Assembly (NCBI GenBank): GCA_027922465.2
Contig: BQMF02000281.1
Coordinates: 1 to 64,000 of the forward strand
Length of the DNA: 64,000 nucleotides
Source of the DNA: Turritopsis dohrnii
Taxonomy: Eukaryota > Cnidaria > Hydrozoa > Anthoathecata > Oceaniidae
Direction: 5' to 3'
Below are positions 31,873 to 43,920 of this stretch, one piece after another. How positions within the stretch are numbered: position 1 is the stretch's first letter; each line of letters starts with the position of its first letter. Position numbers and translations under genes: made by a program. A model generated the notes under the pieces. That model made no database searches. It was not told the origin of the DNA and saw only the letters and a list, made by a program, of their open reading frames with translations.

Positions 31873-34800
31873 ATAATCATTATCTCCAGGCTAACACCAC
31901 AAAGTATTATAATTCTGTTTGGAGGTATGATCTTTTATTTCTTCCCGCATCGCTGATCATATTTTAACAATCCTATGGAAGCTTGAACATGACATTTAAA
32001 AAACAGCACTGTCTTTAAAAAGAATATAAGCAGATGATGTCGACATGTGTTGGACGCTTAACAATATAGGGTTCGTGAGGCCACGCCTATCAATAATCAA
32101 TATTACTTCATGTTGACGGTCGAAAATAGAAAAGTTTTGATCTCAAATATGTAAAGGTTTTTAACTGACGCAAAATGAAATATATACTTCTTTATTTTGG
32201 TTGGAAGATGAACTTGGACATCTTTGAATGAAATTTGAAGCTTTATCTCTTTAACTTATTGTTTGTTTTGGTTGTTGCAGAATTTTGTTTTCAATACTAA
32301 CTTAATGAAAAAATATAAAAATGAATGAAAAATTTAAAACGGCGTTTTTTTCCCTGGCCAAACTCAAACTATTTAAAAGGGAGACGAAATGCGTCGCAAA
32401 TGAATGGCGAAAGAAATGAATTTTTGAGTCATGTAATTGCAACACAAATATAATCGTGGTAAAACCTGCCTGGGAAAGTTTTTTCAACATGCAGTTAAAA
32501 TGATTAACTGAACTATTTAAGCAATTAAATTTGTATGTATGAATTTTCATGTCACGTGTATTTAACAAGTTCACATGGCCAGCAGTTAAAATCGAATTAC
32601 CCTCATCACCTGTCACGAATGACGCTTGTTAATTTCCGCGCGTGGAAGTGCCCCAAGTGGTTAAATGTTGCTGCAGATGTATACAATGCCCTTATCTTTT
32701 TTATCTATTCATGGATTTATTTATTGATGTGCTACGCTTGTTTACTATATAAGGTTTCTGATAACAAAATACTATAGTCAAAACATGCATTCATGACGTA
32801 ATCAACTTAAAATAGCTTCACAGTATTGTCAATAGCAACAAAGATTTGCTTGTGATTATCTTTATTCCTTACAGAAATGATTTTGATCTCTTTTTGTGAG
32901 TTTTGTGTGTTCTACAAAAAGTAAAACTGCATCGAAACTAACGGATTTAGAGCATAGAAGCAGGCAGTATTCGCCTCTTATAACTGATTACATAAAAATG
33001 AATGTCCTGTTCTCATCGTATATATATTTTTTGTTTTCATTGCATCAAATTCAGAAAGAATAACCATATATAATGTATTAACCTCACAATCATAATAAAA
33101 GAAAATTCGTTTTGATGTTATCACAAATGTGTCCTAGGCCTTAGCAGTCTAAAAACATCACGGTAGGATTTATTTCTGACCTTTTCTTTTTCTTTCTTTA
33201 CTGTCGTTTGTTTATCAAAGCAGTTTCAGTTCATCCCAAGGTCAAGATTGAAAAAAGTCAAAAATAATCAACAAGGAGGAGGCTCGCAAAAGTGAATTTA
33301 AAATAAGTGTTCTTTCCAGCATTAGTATACTGTTTGACTGATCAAGGTAAAGTATGTATTCTGAATTTTCAAGTTACATCCAAATATTTTCATTCTAATA
33401 ATGAAGCTTCAAGTAGTTACTTACATCGATGTCTTGTGGACGCTTACAACGTGTCTTGACAATGTTGTGTGATCAAGTTTCAAACAAATTTTGCAAATGA
33501 AAGACGAATCACCAATAACAACATCTAATCGGTGTTTGCAAGAGTCATTAGCTGTTTATCAAAATATATGATTATACCTGTCATCACAAAGTATTCATAA
33601 TGAATTTTCTTACATTCAGTGTTTGAAAAAAAATAAAAAATAAAAAAACATTTCGCAGTCAAGTCAAATATTTTTGTATGCAAAAAAAACAAGGCATGGC
33701 ATATGCATTATACCTCCATATCCCAAGTCAAAATAACAACATTTTTAACCTAAAGAATTGAGAGATTTGAGACACGAATGAATTACAAGTTTATTTCATA
33801 TCTTTAGTGCAACTGAATAACTTTCTGTGAGACCGTACTCAATAATATTGCGACAAAAGATTCCTGGTAGAAACATAATTTGACCCGGAACAAATAAATA
33901 TGAAATAGCGGAAAATGTGCGCATTATGCGGTGAGGCGGAACAAACAGTAACATGCACGTCTGTCTGCACAATTTTCCTCGTGCAAGCGGAAAATCGTTC
34001 AAATTTTAAAACTTTTAACTGATGCAATTTCCCTGATATTACGAAACAACTTGAAAAACTCTGAGCAGATATTGTTGCTATGTTAACGGTTGTTGCTATG
34101 CTAAATCAAATCGGATATAGCAATGTTCTAAAGAGCCAAAGATTTTTACAAGCCATTTGCGAAAAGAGGACAATTTCCTGTTTCCTTTAGACGAACTAAA
34201 TTGCGATGGTATGACGACAGATTTTTCATCCGCACACATCTCTTTTATTTATTCTATAAAGACATAAATAAACCAACTCGGTTTTTCTGCCAGTAAAATA
34301 AAAGAAATGGTGTCCTTTTTCGATGTTTTGAAAAGTAAGATGAAATCTGTTCCTACATCCAACAAAACATACAGCTCATTAGTTCAAAAACATCCTAGTG
34401 AAAACTTTGCTAAACTTGTTTGGTTAAACGAGTCTAAAGTTCATGTCGCGTTTCTTTGAAGGTTTTAATAAGATTTTGAAGTTTATGGAGCTACTCAATT
34501 ATGAATGGGTTTTATTTTCTCAATAAAATGTTGTGACAGGGGTGTGGTTACAGTAATATTGTGGCAGGGGTGTGGTTATAAAAACAAACACGCATACATA
34601 TAGATAATGATAAAGTTGCTACTAACTTAGGTTGCATCACATAATCTCATTATCTTATCGAAATAGCTTTTTCTATGGGCGTATTTCCTAGAACAAAATT
34701 TATGAAACTCCTCAAATAACAGAAATATTTTTCCTTGGAGCAAATTAAAGGTTGAGAAAACATCGAGGTCACACGATAAACATCGAGGTCGCACGATAAC

Positions 34801-36130
34801 TTTTTCGTGAAATCGTATTATTCTGTTGAGACCATGAACCGAACTTGGGTTAAAAATAAAACTTTCAGTGATGAATGTATGACTTGGGTTAAATCATAGA
34901 AAACTGTAATTGCAAATCGCACGTTGAATAAACGTTAAATAAACGTTAAATAAACGTACATACTGCTGATCACAACTTAGAAACCATATTTCCATGATCA
35001 CGTGATAAGCCACTAGCGAGGAATGAACAAAAATATCCAAGCAACAACAACAACAAAAATGTCTCTTCCTTCCTTCGACTGCAAATCATTTTTCTGATCA
35101 AGTTTTTCATGAGAACTGAAAAGATTTATGTTGTTGCTTGGCAACTGTATTTAAATAAATGCAGCTGGTGACGGTGCAGTTTTAAACAGAAAGAGATATT
35201 TCTCGATTTTCTTTATTTATCTTTTAATTGTGAAATATCGAAGGAGCAGCCGTTAATAATCTTAAAACACCTGGAATGAAGTTATGAATTATGTACTTAC
35301 ACGCTATGTTTCATACGGGTCGACAACAGAATAATTCCATACACACCTCGAACCCATGTCTCCTATTAAATCGGTCTATCTAAAAAAGTTAGAGAGCTTG
35401 TGTACAAGGGTGCGTCGTTTGTAGAATTTTTCCAGAATGATATCTTATTTCATATTTTACATCACGAATTGAATAACTGAATTAATGAAACTTTTTTTTT
35501 TCTATGGGCGTATTTTCTAGAACAAAATTAACAAGAAATCTAGACAAAATGATAATATCAACAATGTAACCACACCTTTCCCTGCTGCTTAGGTAGGGAA
35601 ATACCTTTTTTTTAATAGTCGATATGAAGGAAAGAATATCTACCGACAACATCAGCATCTTATCGAGTCTTACAACAACATTTTGTTGTGAGAAAAATTA
35701 CAACAATTTTTAAGGATTGACCTTTTCAGATTTATAGTGATCGTGTGTGTGGTGCAAAGGCGTGGCTTAAAGTATATCGTTAATGAAGGAAACGCCCTAT
35801 TGATCAATTTGGATCTATTCTCTTTCATTCAATGAACAAAACTAAGATTTTATCTCTTATAAAGTTTAAGCAAATAAGTAACCAAGACATTCGGTCAACA
35901 AAACGAGGTATTCAACAATAATTTGCTCACTTAATCAATAAAAAATAACAAAGTTTTGGCCACAAACTAGAAATGATTATATTCATTTAGACAAACCCCT
36001 ATATTTATACAGACGACATCGAAAAAAAACGGGTGTCGGGCTAGCGAATGATGCCAGTGCAGTAGGATGTAACTGCATATACTCAACAGGAGTCTGGTAA
36101 CTAATAAAGCAATCTCAACATAAAGAAGTC
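31873..36130. other. Long gene-poor stretch
   Basis: No gene was recognised. A 30-base phrase TTTTTCTATGGGCGTATTYYCTAGAACAAAATT occurs at about 34669 and about 35497. ACATCGAGGTC(A/G)CACGATAA is doubled near 34760-34800. TAAACGTTAAA is tripled near 34930-34960. The stretch may hold regulatory DNA but nothing definite can be named. Confidence 0.45.
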
Positions 36131-36155
36131 TATATGTGACGTCACATATATAAAG
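36131..36155. promoter_or_regulatory. 20-base CRE palindrome overlapping a TATA box
   Basis: TATATGTGACGTCACATATA (36131-36150) is a perfect palindrome centred on TGACGTCA, the full CRE site bound by CREB/ATF factors. It runs into TATATAAAG (36147-36155), a strong TATA box on the plus strand. No gene was recognised downstream on that strand within 1 kb, so the start site it might serve is unknown. It could belong to an unannotated RNA or be chance. Confidence 0.5.
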
Positions 36156-37475
36156 TTTAAATGCTTTTATAATAATAAGGTCGTAGTCGTCGACAAACCG
36201 TATAAATTTGTCTTTCGATGTTTTTGTTGTGACAAAGCTAGCTTGTGTAACTGACGTCTAAAAGCGATGTGATTTCCTTCTTCTGTACATGTCAACATTT
36301 TCATACATATTTAATAAGAAACATAGAACGTGGAATAAACAAAAACCGCCTTCCAGATGGTAGCCGCGGTTTTTGAATAAAAGATTAAGCCGCCATTCTG
36401 CACGTAACTAGATTGATACATAAAAACCTCCTCCTAGGTTTCTTCTTCATTTTGACATCATCATTTGTGATTCACCGTTCCATCACTCACCACAGTACTT
36501 TCCCAGCTAAACGACTTAATGTTAGTTGAGGAATTCTTTAATCACGTGTGTTATCTGGAGGTTGTCATTGGTTCGTTATTATTATACAAATACTCTCTTT
36601 CGTTTCCTGAGTAAACGAGATCGGCCTAACAAGATTCTGGTCAACAAAAAGCAAATATGAATATTATTGTTCCACTGAAGTTGTCCGCGGAAAAGTTGGA
36701 CCAAACGGAAACTTCTACCAATCGCTTGATTCATGATTTACCAATTCAGGAAAGAAATTCTATGAAGACAATTTTACAGGCGCAATGATCCCCCGTCTCC
36801 ACATGCGTTTGAAATAATCGGCATGAACTATGATGCTTTATGACATATCATACAAAACTTTTCAAAACATTTTTCTAGTCTGAAAACGGATAAAATTTCT
36901 AGTTTCATTCCTAGACTCTTTCCATTAAGAGTCGTCATTATTTTCAGAGGTTTTTTTTAGGTGACAGAACGTTCGTGTTTTGAAACTTATATCCATAGTT
37001 CAATGAGAAAAATTTCTCGTTTCTTCGATTTTAAATATTCAAAGAAACTTGGGCGAAAAATACGCGAACAAATACACAAAGTTGCCTTTACAAAGCTACC
37101 TTCTGAAAGTTCATAACTATTTGTTAAAGTCTATCATATGAACAGCATCAAAGAAAAAAGATATCCCTAAAAAAGTGATTGAGTGAAAAAGTGAAATGAC
37201 GTAGAAAAGGGACCCAACAAAGAAGTAAGATATCATTCCAAGAAGCTGGTTTCATCAATGGATCAATGTAGACTTACAATCATATTTCAAACAATATTTC
37301 TTTTGTGTTTACAACATTTTTCAACTCATGTTCATCAGCTTGAGAAAAGCTTCCATATACCAGCGATAAAAAGTGATTACGTAATCCGCTTCTAAGTATT
37401 GTAAACAAAACAATCCACTGAATTTTTAGGGATTAACTCCAAGCAAAATACGCTATTATATTGACCTAAATTAAA
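36156..37475. other. Non-coding stretch downstream of EMC6
   Basis: No gene was recognised between the CRE palindrome and the end of EMC6. Confidence 0.45.
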
Positions 37476-37481
37476 TTTATT
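37476..37481 (-). terminator. Poly(A) signal of EMC6
   Basis: The minus strand reads AATAAA about 12 bases after the EMC6 stop codon, indicating a very short 3' untranslated region. Confidence 0.6.
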
Positions 37482-37492
37482 ATTCCAGTTTT

Positions 37493-37828
37493 TCAGAAGA
37501 CATGAATCATTCCATACATAAATGTCCATACTAATAAATATGTAAACAATTCACCAAAAATGCCATTCGTCCATACATGCCACTTTGAAAGAAAATATCG
37601 GTCTGATTTCGACTGAGTCTTTAAAGCAAGTAATACTGATAATAGAACAGACACGATAACATAAAAGGCGAATCCATAAAGTCCTGTTAATCCCAAGATA
37701 CCAGCTGCTGCACCAGATAGAAGAGCCAAGAAAGATCGACAATACTCAACCAGCGCGAAGTTGTGTCGTATAGCATATGGACTATAAGCTTCAATATCAA
37801 GACCTGCAAATTCCTCGGCTTCTGCCAT
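37493..37828 (-). CDS. EMC6: ER membrane protein complex subunit 6
   Basis: EMC6 is a small core subunit of the ER membrane protein complex, which inserts tail-anchored and multi-pass proteins into the ER membrane. The protein from the second methionine (MAEAEEFAG) is 111 residues, matching the usual 110. The frame could start ten residues earlier at 37858, but family length and the MAEA start favour 37828. Conserved segments are RHNFALVEYCRSF, LSGAAAGILGLTGLYGFAFY, and the end LLVWTFMYGMIHVF, with three hydrophobic segments at about residues 33-52, 53-72 and 90-108. The gene has no introns in its coding part. It stands alone among repeats. Confidence 0.95.
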   Translation of the reverse strand: MAEAEEFAGLDIEAYSPYAIRHNFALVEYCRSFLALLSGAAAGILGLTGLYGFAFYVIVSVLLSVLLALKTQSKSDRYFLSKWHVWTNGIFGELFTYLLVWTFMYGMIHVF

Positions 37829-37996
37829 TTTGTATATCAGACTAAACAGAAATGACAATTTTGTTACAAAAATACAACATTAACCATGCTGTCAGAATGA
37901 TTACCACTAACATTTGTTTGTATAAAAAAATCAAGAAAATTCAGGAACTGCTGAAATCTTTCATCAGACTTTTTGGCAAAAGTTGACATTCCTGAT

Positions 37997-38209
37997 AGGG
38001 TGTAATCTAGAATGGAAGGGCAGCGTTCAGCAGAAGGGAAAAGGGCACATTATGAACATCCAAAGGGCACTTTTTTTAGGAAAAGGGCAACCTGAGCTTT
38101 ATTTCGGTGGGTTAAACCTGTGTTCCTTTTATACAAGAGTGATTTTTGCAGTTTTTAAAGCGAAATACATTTTCAAAGAAAAAAAACATAAAGGACCTAA
38201 TTAGACCCT
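37997..38209. mobile_element. Dispersed element GGGCAGCG...AAGGGCAACC, copy 2
   Basis: Ends AGGGTGTAATCTAG (left) and CTAATTAGACCCTG (right) are approximate inverted partners. The interior matches 15865-16104. It lies about 170 bases beyond the presumed start of EMC6, so the gene's upstream region is limited by it. Confidence 0.6.
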
Positions 38210-38961
38210 GCGGAAATTTGTATTCTTAACATCAAGATTTTATTAATTGAAAACTCCTAAACAAACAGCCTCAAATTTGTCACAAAAATAAGAAAATAAG
38301 CCTGAAGCTCAAATCATTGTTTCAAAAATTGAGCCTTGTAAAAGAAAAACAAAGATAAATATAGATAAGAACAAATCCAGGATGGCTTCTCTTGTAATTA
38401 TGACTTATTATTAATCTATTTTGGCAGGTCATCTACATAGATACAATTCCAGTGAAATAAGATGTGGGTCAACTGTATATTTTATTCTCTCAAATTTGCA
38501 AAATATAATATTCCCAAGAACTCCTTGTGACACTTGTATCGTGAATCCAAACTTAACCTTCTTAACACTGTTGGAGGTCTTTCGAATGTTTCGGCTCTCA
38601 TTAAACTTTATCCACAAAAACAATCACTTGAGAAACTCTGACCTCCATTAAAACACATGATCAACTTCATAAATTATAAGTCATTGTTTGTGCTTGTGTT
38701 GATTGTCTTTTCAATGTGTCTAGTTGAATGGTTTCAATGGTGCTTGCTTATCTAAAAAAATATGCGGGGGGAGAGGGGTGGTGGGCGCTTTTAATTGAGG
38801 GTTGGTTACAATTTGTAATTAATTCTGAACCTTTTCTTGTCGTCTTAATTATCTGGCAAAAATGTTATGGGTGGATGTCCTACTTCTGTTTTTAGTGAGA
38901 CATCAGCCCTAAACTGATTGCCAAACAATTATTGAGAGATAAAATAAAATAAAATAAAATA
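38210..38961. other. Non-coding stretch ending in an AAAAT microsatellite
   Basis: No gene was recognised. (AAAAT)n at 38940-38960 directly precedes the next element and could be the tail of an older retroelement. Confidence 0.45.
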
Positions 38962-39082
38962 CAGGCCTGGTCGTAAGAAAATTGGCAGACGTGTGGTCAT
39001 CGCACGCCTTAATTGACGATATCAGTTATGGCGTGCGCTCGTGTAAATTTTTGACAGATGTGCGATCAATTTTTCCAGTTAA

Positions 39083-40700
39083 AGGGGAAGTTCGCCCTAA
39101 TTTTTTTCCGCCTGAGATGCTTTATTCCATACCGAAACTTCAAAATATAATAATCTTATTCGTTCATTTCTTTCGAAAAACGTTTTTTCGTCATGTTTTT
39201 CTGTTGAAAAAAATAAGATTTTTAATCTGTTCAGCGTGTGACGTCACTCCGTGCAGAAAGCATATGTGCAAAGAAAAAACCTTTATCAAAAATAGTGTTT
39301 TTAGAAAGTTATTTTTAGATAACGTATAGCTGAAACCTGAAACTAATAGCTCTTTCGATGAAAATGATGAATAATGTTTGTAAGATATACCTGATAACTG
39401 AAACCTTTTGATTTGGAACCACAAAGAGATGTTAGAAATCTTAAAAGTAGGAGCAAAGAAGAGGAAACGAAAACGATGAAGTGCAGCATGTGTTACCTAT
39501 AAGAAGCGTAGGTTGGTGTCTTTCTGGAAAATTTTGCAAACCTATGAGTACCTACAGGGAAAGTTTGTCCTGCAGAGACACAATGAAATTCAGAAAAAGG
39601 GTCGTCGGAAGTAGGGTGGCTGGGTAGGTACCACCAACAAATTTGAAAAGCAACATATATTTTCAATGTATATACACAACCAAGTTTGTTATTTCAGTCT
39701 AGCATGTATAAAAATATATTACAAAATTAAATTTCCCTGTTTTATCTTGATCCATCGTCACATTTTTCAACAACTTTAAAAAATGAAAGGCAAAGTAACA
39801 TGCTTGTTTTAGCCTATCTATAAGGAACAAGGTTAAAAAATTTTCTGGTCTCCTTAGAACAAAAACTATGTTTTGTGTTATGTTTCTATTTGATAAAAAT
39901 CTCCCTTCATCTAATCTATGAAGACTAAAATTCTGTTCAGAACTTTGAGATTTGCAGCGTATAGACAATACATACACCTGGTGGATACACAATACACTTG
40001 GTAAAGGGATACATAAAGGTATTCCATCGTGTGCTTTATGGGCGACAAGGACACCTTTCCCACAAAAAAATGAGAGTTACGTACCGCTCTTGGAGAGAAA
40101 AATTGAAGATCAACAGCATTTAATAGCGTCAGGTTTGCACCACTATGCCATTCCTGCTAAAATGCTGTCGATTGGGGAAAAACATTATGTACAGAGAACG
40201 ATACATCTCCATTTGATCAGTGTTGGGTAAAGATGTAAAACCCTGAGTCTTTCGGCAGAGTTCTACTTCATTTTTATGTTGGAAAGCCATCTTTTACGAA
40301 GTTCTGGTTATTTTCTTTGACTTGTAATTTTGGTGAAATGTGAAAGAACAATTTGTGGACCGATTAGTACAAGCTGTCGCAGAGTAACTTGGCATTTTTC
40401 GAATTAAAAAATAAAAATAAAACGATGTATTACAAGTGAGTTTTTTTGATAGTGTGAAGGTTCAATAACAAACTGTCTTCACGTAAAAGTTCTTTCTGCA
40501 CGGTGTGACGTCATTTTATCATTCATAATGAACATCTGTTGCAACTGTGAAAAAACTCATTGTTCAGCATCTAAAAGTTCTAATAACTTTTGAACGAAAA
40601 GAGCATTTTCAGAAATTCAAAAAGTGGGTTTCTAACTTTTCAAAGCATTACAAGTTAAAACAAAAAAATAAGAAGTGAAAAATTAGACCGAACTTCCCCT
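39083..40700 (+). mobile_element. TTAA-flanked element with P2X7-domain remnant, nested
   Basis: Ends AGGGGAAGTTCGCCCTAATTTTT (left) and its near inverse AAAAATTAGACCGAACTTCCCCT (right) are bordered by TTAA on both sides (39079-39082 and 40701-40704). TTAA targets point to piggyBac-type transposition. The interior carries remnants of a protein with a P2X7-type zinc domain. It sits inside the CAGGCC element, so it arrived later. Confidence 0.7.
39505..40110 (+). pseudogene. Remnant of a P2X7-type (P2RX7 C-terminal) zinc-domain protein
   Basis: Pieces in several frames recall the cytoplasmic zinc-binding domain of P2X7 receptors. At about 39510-39600 it reads GWCLSGKFCKPMSTYRESLS followed by CRD, the domain's cysteine-rich start. 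At about 39935-40095 it reads LRFAAYRQ and, one frame over, YTWWIHNTLGKGIHKGIPSC then ALWATRTPFP and NYVPLLE-like sequence, the domain's WxxxxLGKGxRxxIPSCxxWxIR block. Stretches between are lost. This domain occurs in cnidarian proteins without the P2X channel, some probably tied to transposons. This copy is non-functional. The family call rests on motif recall and should be confirmed by profile search. Confidence 0.6.
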
Positions 40701-41511
40701 TTAAGATCAACGATCTTCATTCTTTATTATGACCAAGTCAAATTTGAAATGTCATATAATGTAAAAATAATGAGATTTTCACGGGGAATAATTAATAAAA
40801 CGAAACAATGTTTTTGAAGATTCGGAAAATAAAATGTTAGCTATAAAAGATTACTTTGACGGTAAATAAAATTTATTCAAAAATTTACAAAGAGAAAAAA
40901 TAAACCTGAAAATAAAAAATTTGTATCACTCTCCATCGTTGAGGTTTGAATCCCAATGATTTTTGAATTAAATTAAAGACGTTTCCGTTCCATTAACTTG
41001 TCACCACCTGGCTGGCTATTTTTTTAAATAAAAGATTATGTTTTCGAAACCGCAACCTTGCGCATACTTTTGTAACTTAAAAGAACGTTAAAAAGAAAGA
41101 GAAAACTACATAATACAATTAAATATAATACATAATAAAATCGCGCACACGAAGCTCCTTCTTCATTCCACAGCGGATTTCGAGGCTTGTTTTCTACTAC
41201 CAAATGAATAAAATTTGTGAGCACTGATTCTTAATTCAAAACCTCTACCGTATTCCAAATCGATCAGAGACCTCACTTCTGAAATGGTAGCAAAGTTTCG
41301 TTCCGTTATTGCCAAATCTAATCGTAGCACATGAACAATTTCCGGAGTAAAACTTTTAACATTTTGGGACAGATTTTGTTGACTTTTAAATAAACATTTA
41401 TTATCACACTTGTCATTACAAGCCAGGCGTGCGATTGCCACACGCCTAAATAAATCTTGGCGTGTGCGGAGGCGTGCGCGTGCGATCGCACGCCTCTTAC
41501 GACCAGGCCTG

Positions 41512-41838
41512 AAATAATGATAATCCCTATCCCTGCCGGGTGACTTTGATCAATAAAAATAAACTGTTAAAACTCTGAAATTAAAGTGTTGTGTGTTTTT
41601 CACATTTTTTAATATTTTTCATTTACTCTCAGGATCCGAATAAACGTACAGCAGGAAATATATATATCAAGCGTAACAATGAAATTAACAACAAAAAATT
41701 CAATGCTCATTAGCTCCAAGTTATCTTGTGATCATACTAGTTGGCGGATTCCAACACGCATGTTGAAAAGTATCGCATCACAATAACATCACAACAGAGA
41801 TGGATTTCTCTTACATTTCGAAAATGAGGATTGAATAC
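41512..41838. other. Non-coding stretch
   Basis: AT-rich sequence between two repeats; no gene was recognised. Confidence 0.4.
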
Positions 41839-41845
41839 CATGAAC

Positions 41846-41945
41846 TCAGGTAGCTCAGTTGGTAGAGCGATGGGACTAGAATTCCTAGGTCGTGGATTCA
41901 AATCCCGCCTGGTTTGGAGTTTTCCTTCAAACTGGGTCTGTCTAA
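41846..41945 (+). mobile_element. tRNA-like SINE head (second type)
   Basis: GGTAGCTCAGTTGGTAGAGCG (A box) and GGATTCAAATCCC (B box) are 30-40 bases apart, and an anticodon-like loop CTAGAAT is closed by TGGGA/TCCTA. However, the seven-base acceptor stem does not pair and the first T-stem pair is broken, so this is not a good tRNA gene. A body GTTTTCCTTCAAACTGGGTCTGTCTAATCATAAACAACAAAAC follows, as in SINEs. It differs from the SINE at 18725 and 51720. Confidence 0.55.
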
Positions 41946-43042
41946 TCATAAACAACAAAACCACTCACATCAGTCATCGCTCTACATTGTATTTGAGAGT
42001 CTAGCCTGGACATGTTTGTTTCAGCAATCATGTTCGCAAGAACTTTGTGAAAAGTCATTAGAGGGCAGCGTTTACTACAAATGTGCAGCTAAAAGTGCGG
42101 CGTTTAATAGAGGGTGGCGTTTATTAGAGGAAATATGGTACATCTGATTGAATGATGACGATCAAGCATAGCAACCGCATAGAAACCTAGCTGTAGGACA
42201 AATTTGACATGGTAAATTTTTTTTATTTTGGGGGTGGTGAAACTTTATGCAAAAACTAAAACTTTCTACCGTGTCAAATTTTCCCTTTCTAACAATTTCT
42301 ACATCTTCGGAGGAGTATATACCGCCTTTTTACTGATACATTAGCATGAGTTTCAATAATGGTCGTAAAATTAAATTACACTATTGTGTGGCGTATCGAC
42401 AAAACGATTATTAAAATCATTAACATAACAATACCAAACATTGCAATAATAAATTTTCGGGAAGCATTTGGATTAAATAATTCAAACGAACGAATGGTTG
42501 TTAATGCTTTACCAGAACATATTATATATTTCGTAATTATATGTTCAGTCCTCCCCTTTGCTTAAACTTAGTGTTCTAGAAATGTTTGGTAGTATATCGC
42601 TTGAAAAATTGCTTGGTAAAAAAAGAAAGCCAACTAAATCCAAGGTGGTGCGATTGCACCCAAAGCAACCCCCAAGTGAGTTATACGCCACTGCCTACTT
42701 ATTTTGGGGATCTGGAAACAAAGTTATTCAATCTGAATACGAAAATAACACAAAACGTCACGAGCACCCTTCACCCTTCAAAAAAATGACTGCAAATCCG
42801 TGAAATTTTTTTTGTGAAAATATTTAAAAGTTGCCAGCATAAATAAAAAAAAAGCAAAATATCGCGAAAGTTGCAAGAATTTTTGTGTTCCCAATCTTTT
42901 GTGCCTTTAATACTACGATGAACTTCGTCCGTATCTCGACGAATTCTATTTACATATTCCCAGGCTTCATAGAAAAAACACAAATAATTTGTTATAATTT
43001 ATTATAAATACGGACAATTTATTTATCCAACAATGTGCAAAG
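41946..43042. other. Non-coding stretch with a small hairpin
   Basis: GGACAAATTTGACATGGTAAATTT at 42196 pairs imperfectly with ACTTTCTACCGTGTCAAATTTTCCC near 42260-42290, a possible small fold-back element. No gene was found. Confidence 0.4.
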
Positions 43043-43735
43043 TACCGTGAGTTGGGGTGAGATTCAACTCTGCGGGGCGAGATTCAACATGCCAAAATCC
43101 AAGCTACATCTGGTCAGTAATTCAAATACATTACATTTTTAAAACTAAACCAAGTTATACAACAAAAAAAAGATTTAAAGCAATCAAAACATTCATGAAT
43201 GATTACCATTTAAAGAGACTATGGCTATTAAAATGTCACGATCCATCAATCTCGTTATGTACGGGCTTCAAATGTTTTGACGTCGTCAAAATAGCCCCGC
43301 TGAACAAAACGCGTTTTCCAAAATGGGAATGTTGTTTTAGTTTCTCTGTGGGAAAAATGTTTTCATAAATTTCATTTCGGTTCGTTAGATTTTGATATAC
43401 GATGGTAAAAGTTGTTATAAGAAATAGTTTAACATTTTAGGTTTTGACAACAGGTTTGTATAGAATTTCATAAATGGTCAGCGGTTTTTTTGGTGTGAAT
43501 CACAACTACACACGCGGTTGCTTGAAAATGAAAGTGAATGCCTGGTTTCTACATTGCAAATCGGTTAAGTTGAGCCTATCATCATAGTCAGAGATTTCAA
43601 ATCTTGTGACAAAAAGTTGTAGATTGCATTTTAAATGAAATATTGTCAGACAAGTATTAATTCAATATTAACATCGGAAGCAAAAAGAAATATACGACGC
43701 GCACAATATCATTTTTTGCTATTTTATTTTTTTCC

Positions 43736-43920
43736 TTTGCAACAATGAAACTGCTTTTTCTCCAGATTTATTGTCCAATAATTCTTTTGTGCATATTTAA
43801 TGGTTGTGCACTCAAGATGAAATTTTGCGCTGCAACTATCACACACGATCCAGCGACTTTCACTCTCGTCGTCCCATTTTTGATCACATTTTTTGCAGAC
43901 CCATTCCTCTTCGAAGAGGA
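43736..43920 (-). pseudogene. PHD-like zinc finger remnant of a transposase
   Basis: The minus strand reads EEEWVCKKCDQKWDDESESR, then WIVCDSCSAKFHLECTT and, further on, FHCCK. The spacing C-x2-C ... C-x2-C-x4-H-x2-C ... C fits a PHD-type finger (C4HC3). Some pogo-like transposases of invertebrates end in such a finger after the DDE domain, and its position near the element end agrees with a C-terminus. A stop lies just upstream in this frame, so only the finger is readable. Confidence 0.6.

Larger units (their letters stand above)
38962..41511. mobile_element. Inverted-repeat element with CAGGCCTGGTCGTAAGA ends
   Basis: The left end CAGGCCTGGTCGTAAGA and the right end TCTTACGACCAGGCCTG are exact inverted partners. 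Just inside each lie further GCACGCC/GGCGTGC phrases. The CAG...CTG ends are hAT-like, but no 8-base target duplication could be confirmed because the left flank is AAAAT microsatellite. A 1.6-kb TTAA element is nested inside; without it this element would be about 0.93 kb. A 92-residue minus-strand frame at 41163-41441 has no recognised domain. Confidence 0.65.

Noticed and set aside
34669..35530. LTR pair suggested by the repeated TTTTTCTATGGGCGTATT phrase
   Set aside because: The match is only about 30 bases, with no primer site, coding part or target duplication between.
41846..41920. Possible tRNA gene with an AGA-like anticodon
   Set aside because: The acceptor stem does not pair, the T-stem has a broken pair, and the long variable arm of a serine tRNA is missing. 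A SINE head fits better.
41737..41964. 75-residue minus-strand frame with RRDLNPRPRNSS
   Set aside because: It is the reverse reading of a tRNA-like B-box region, a common false protein.
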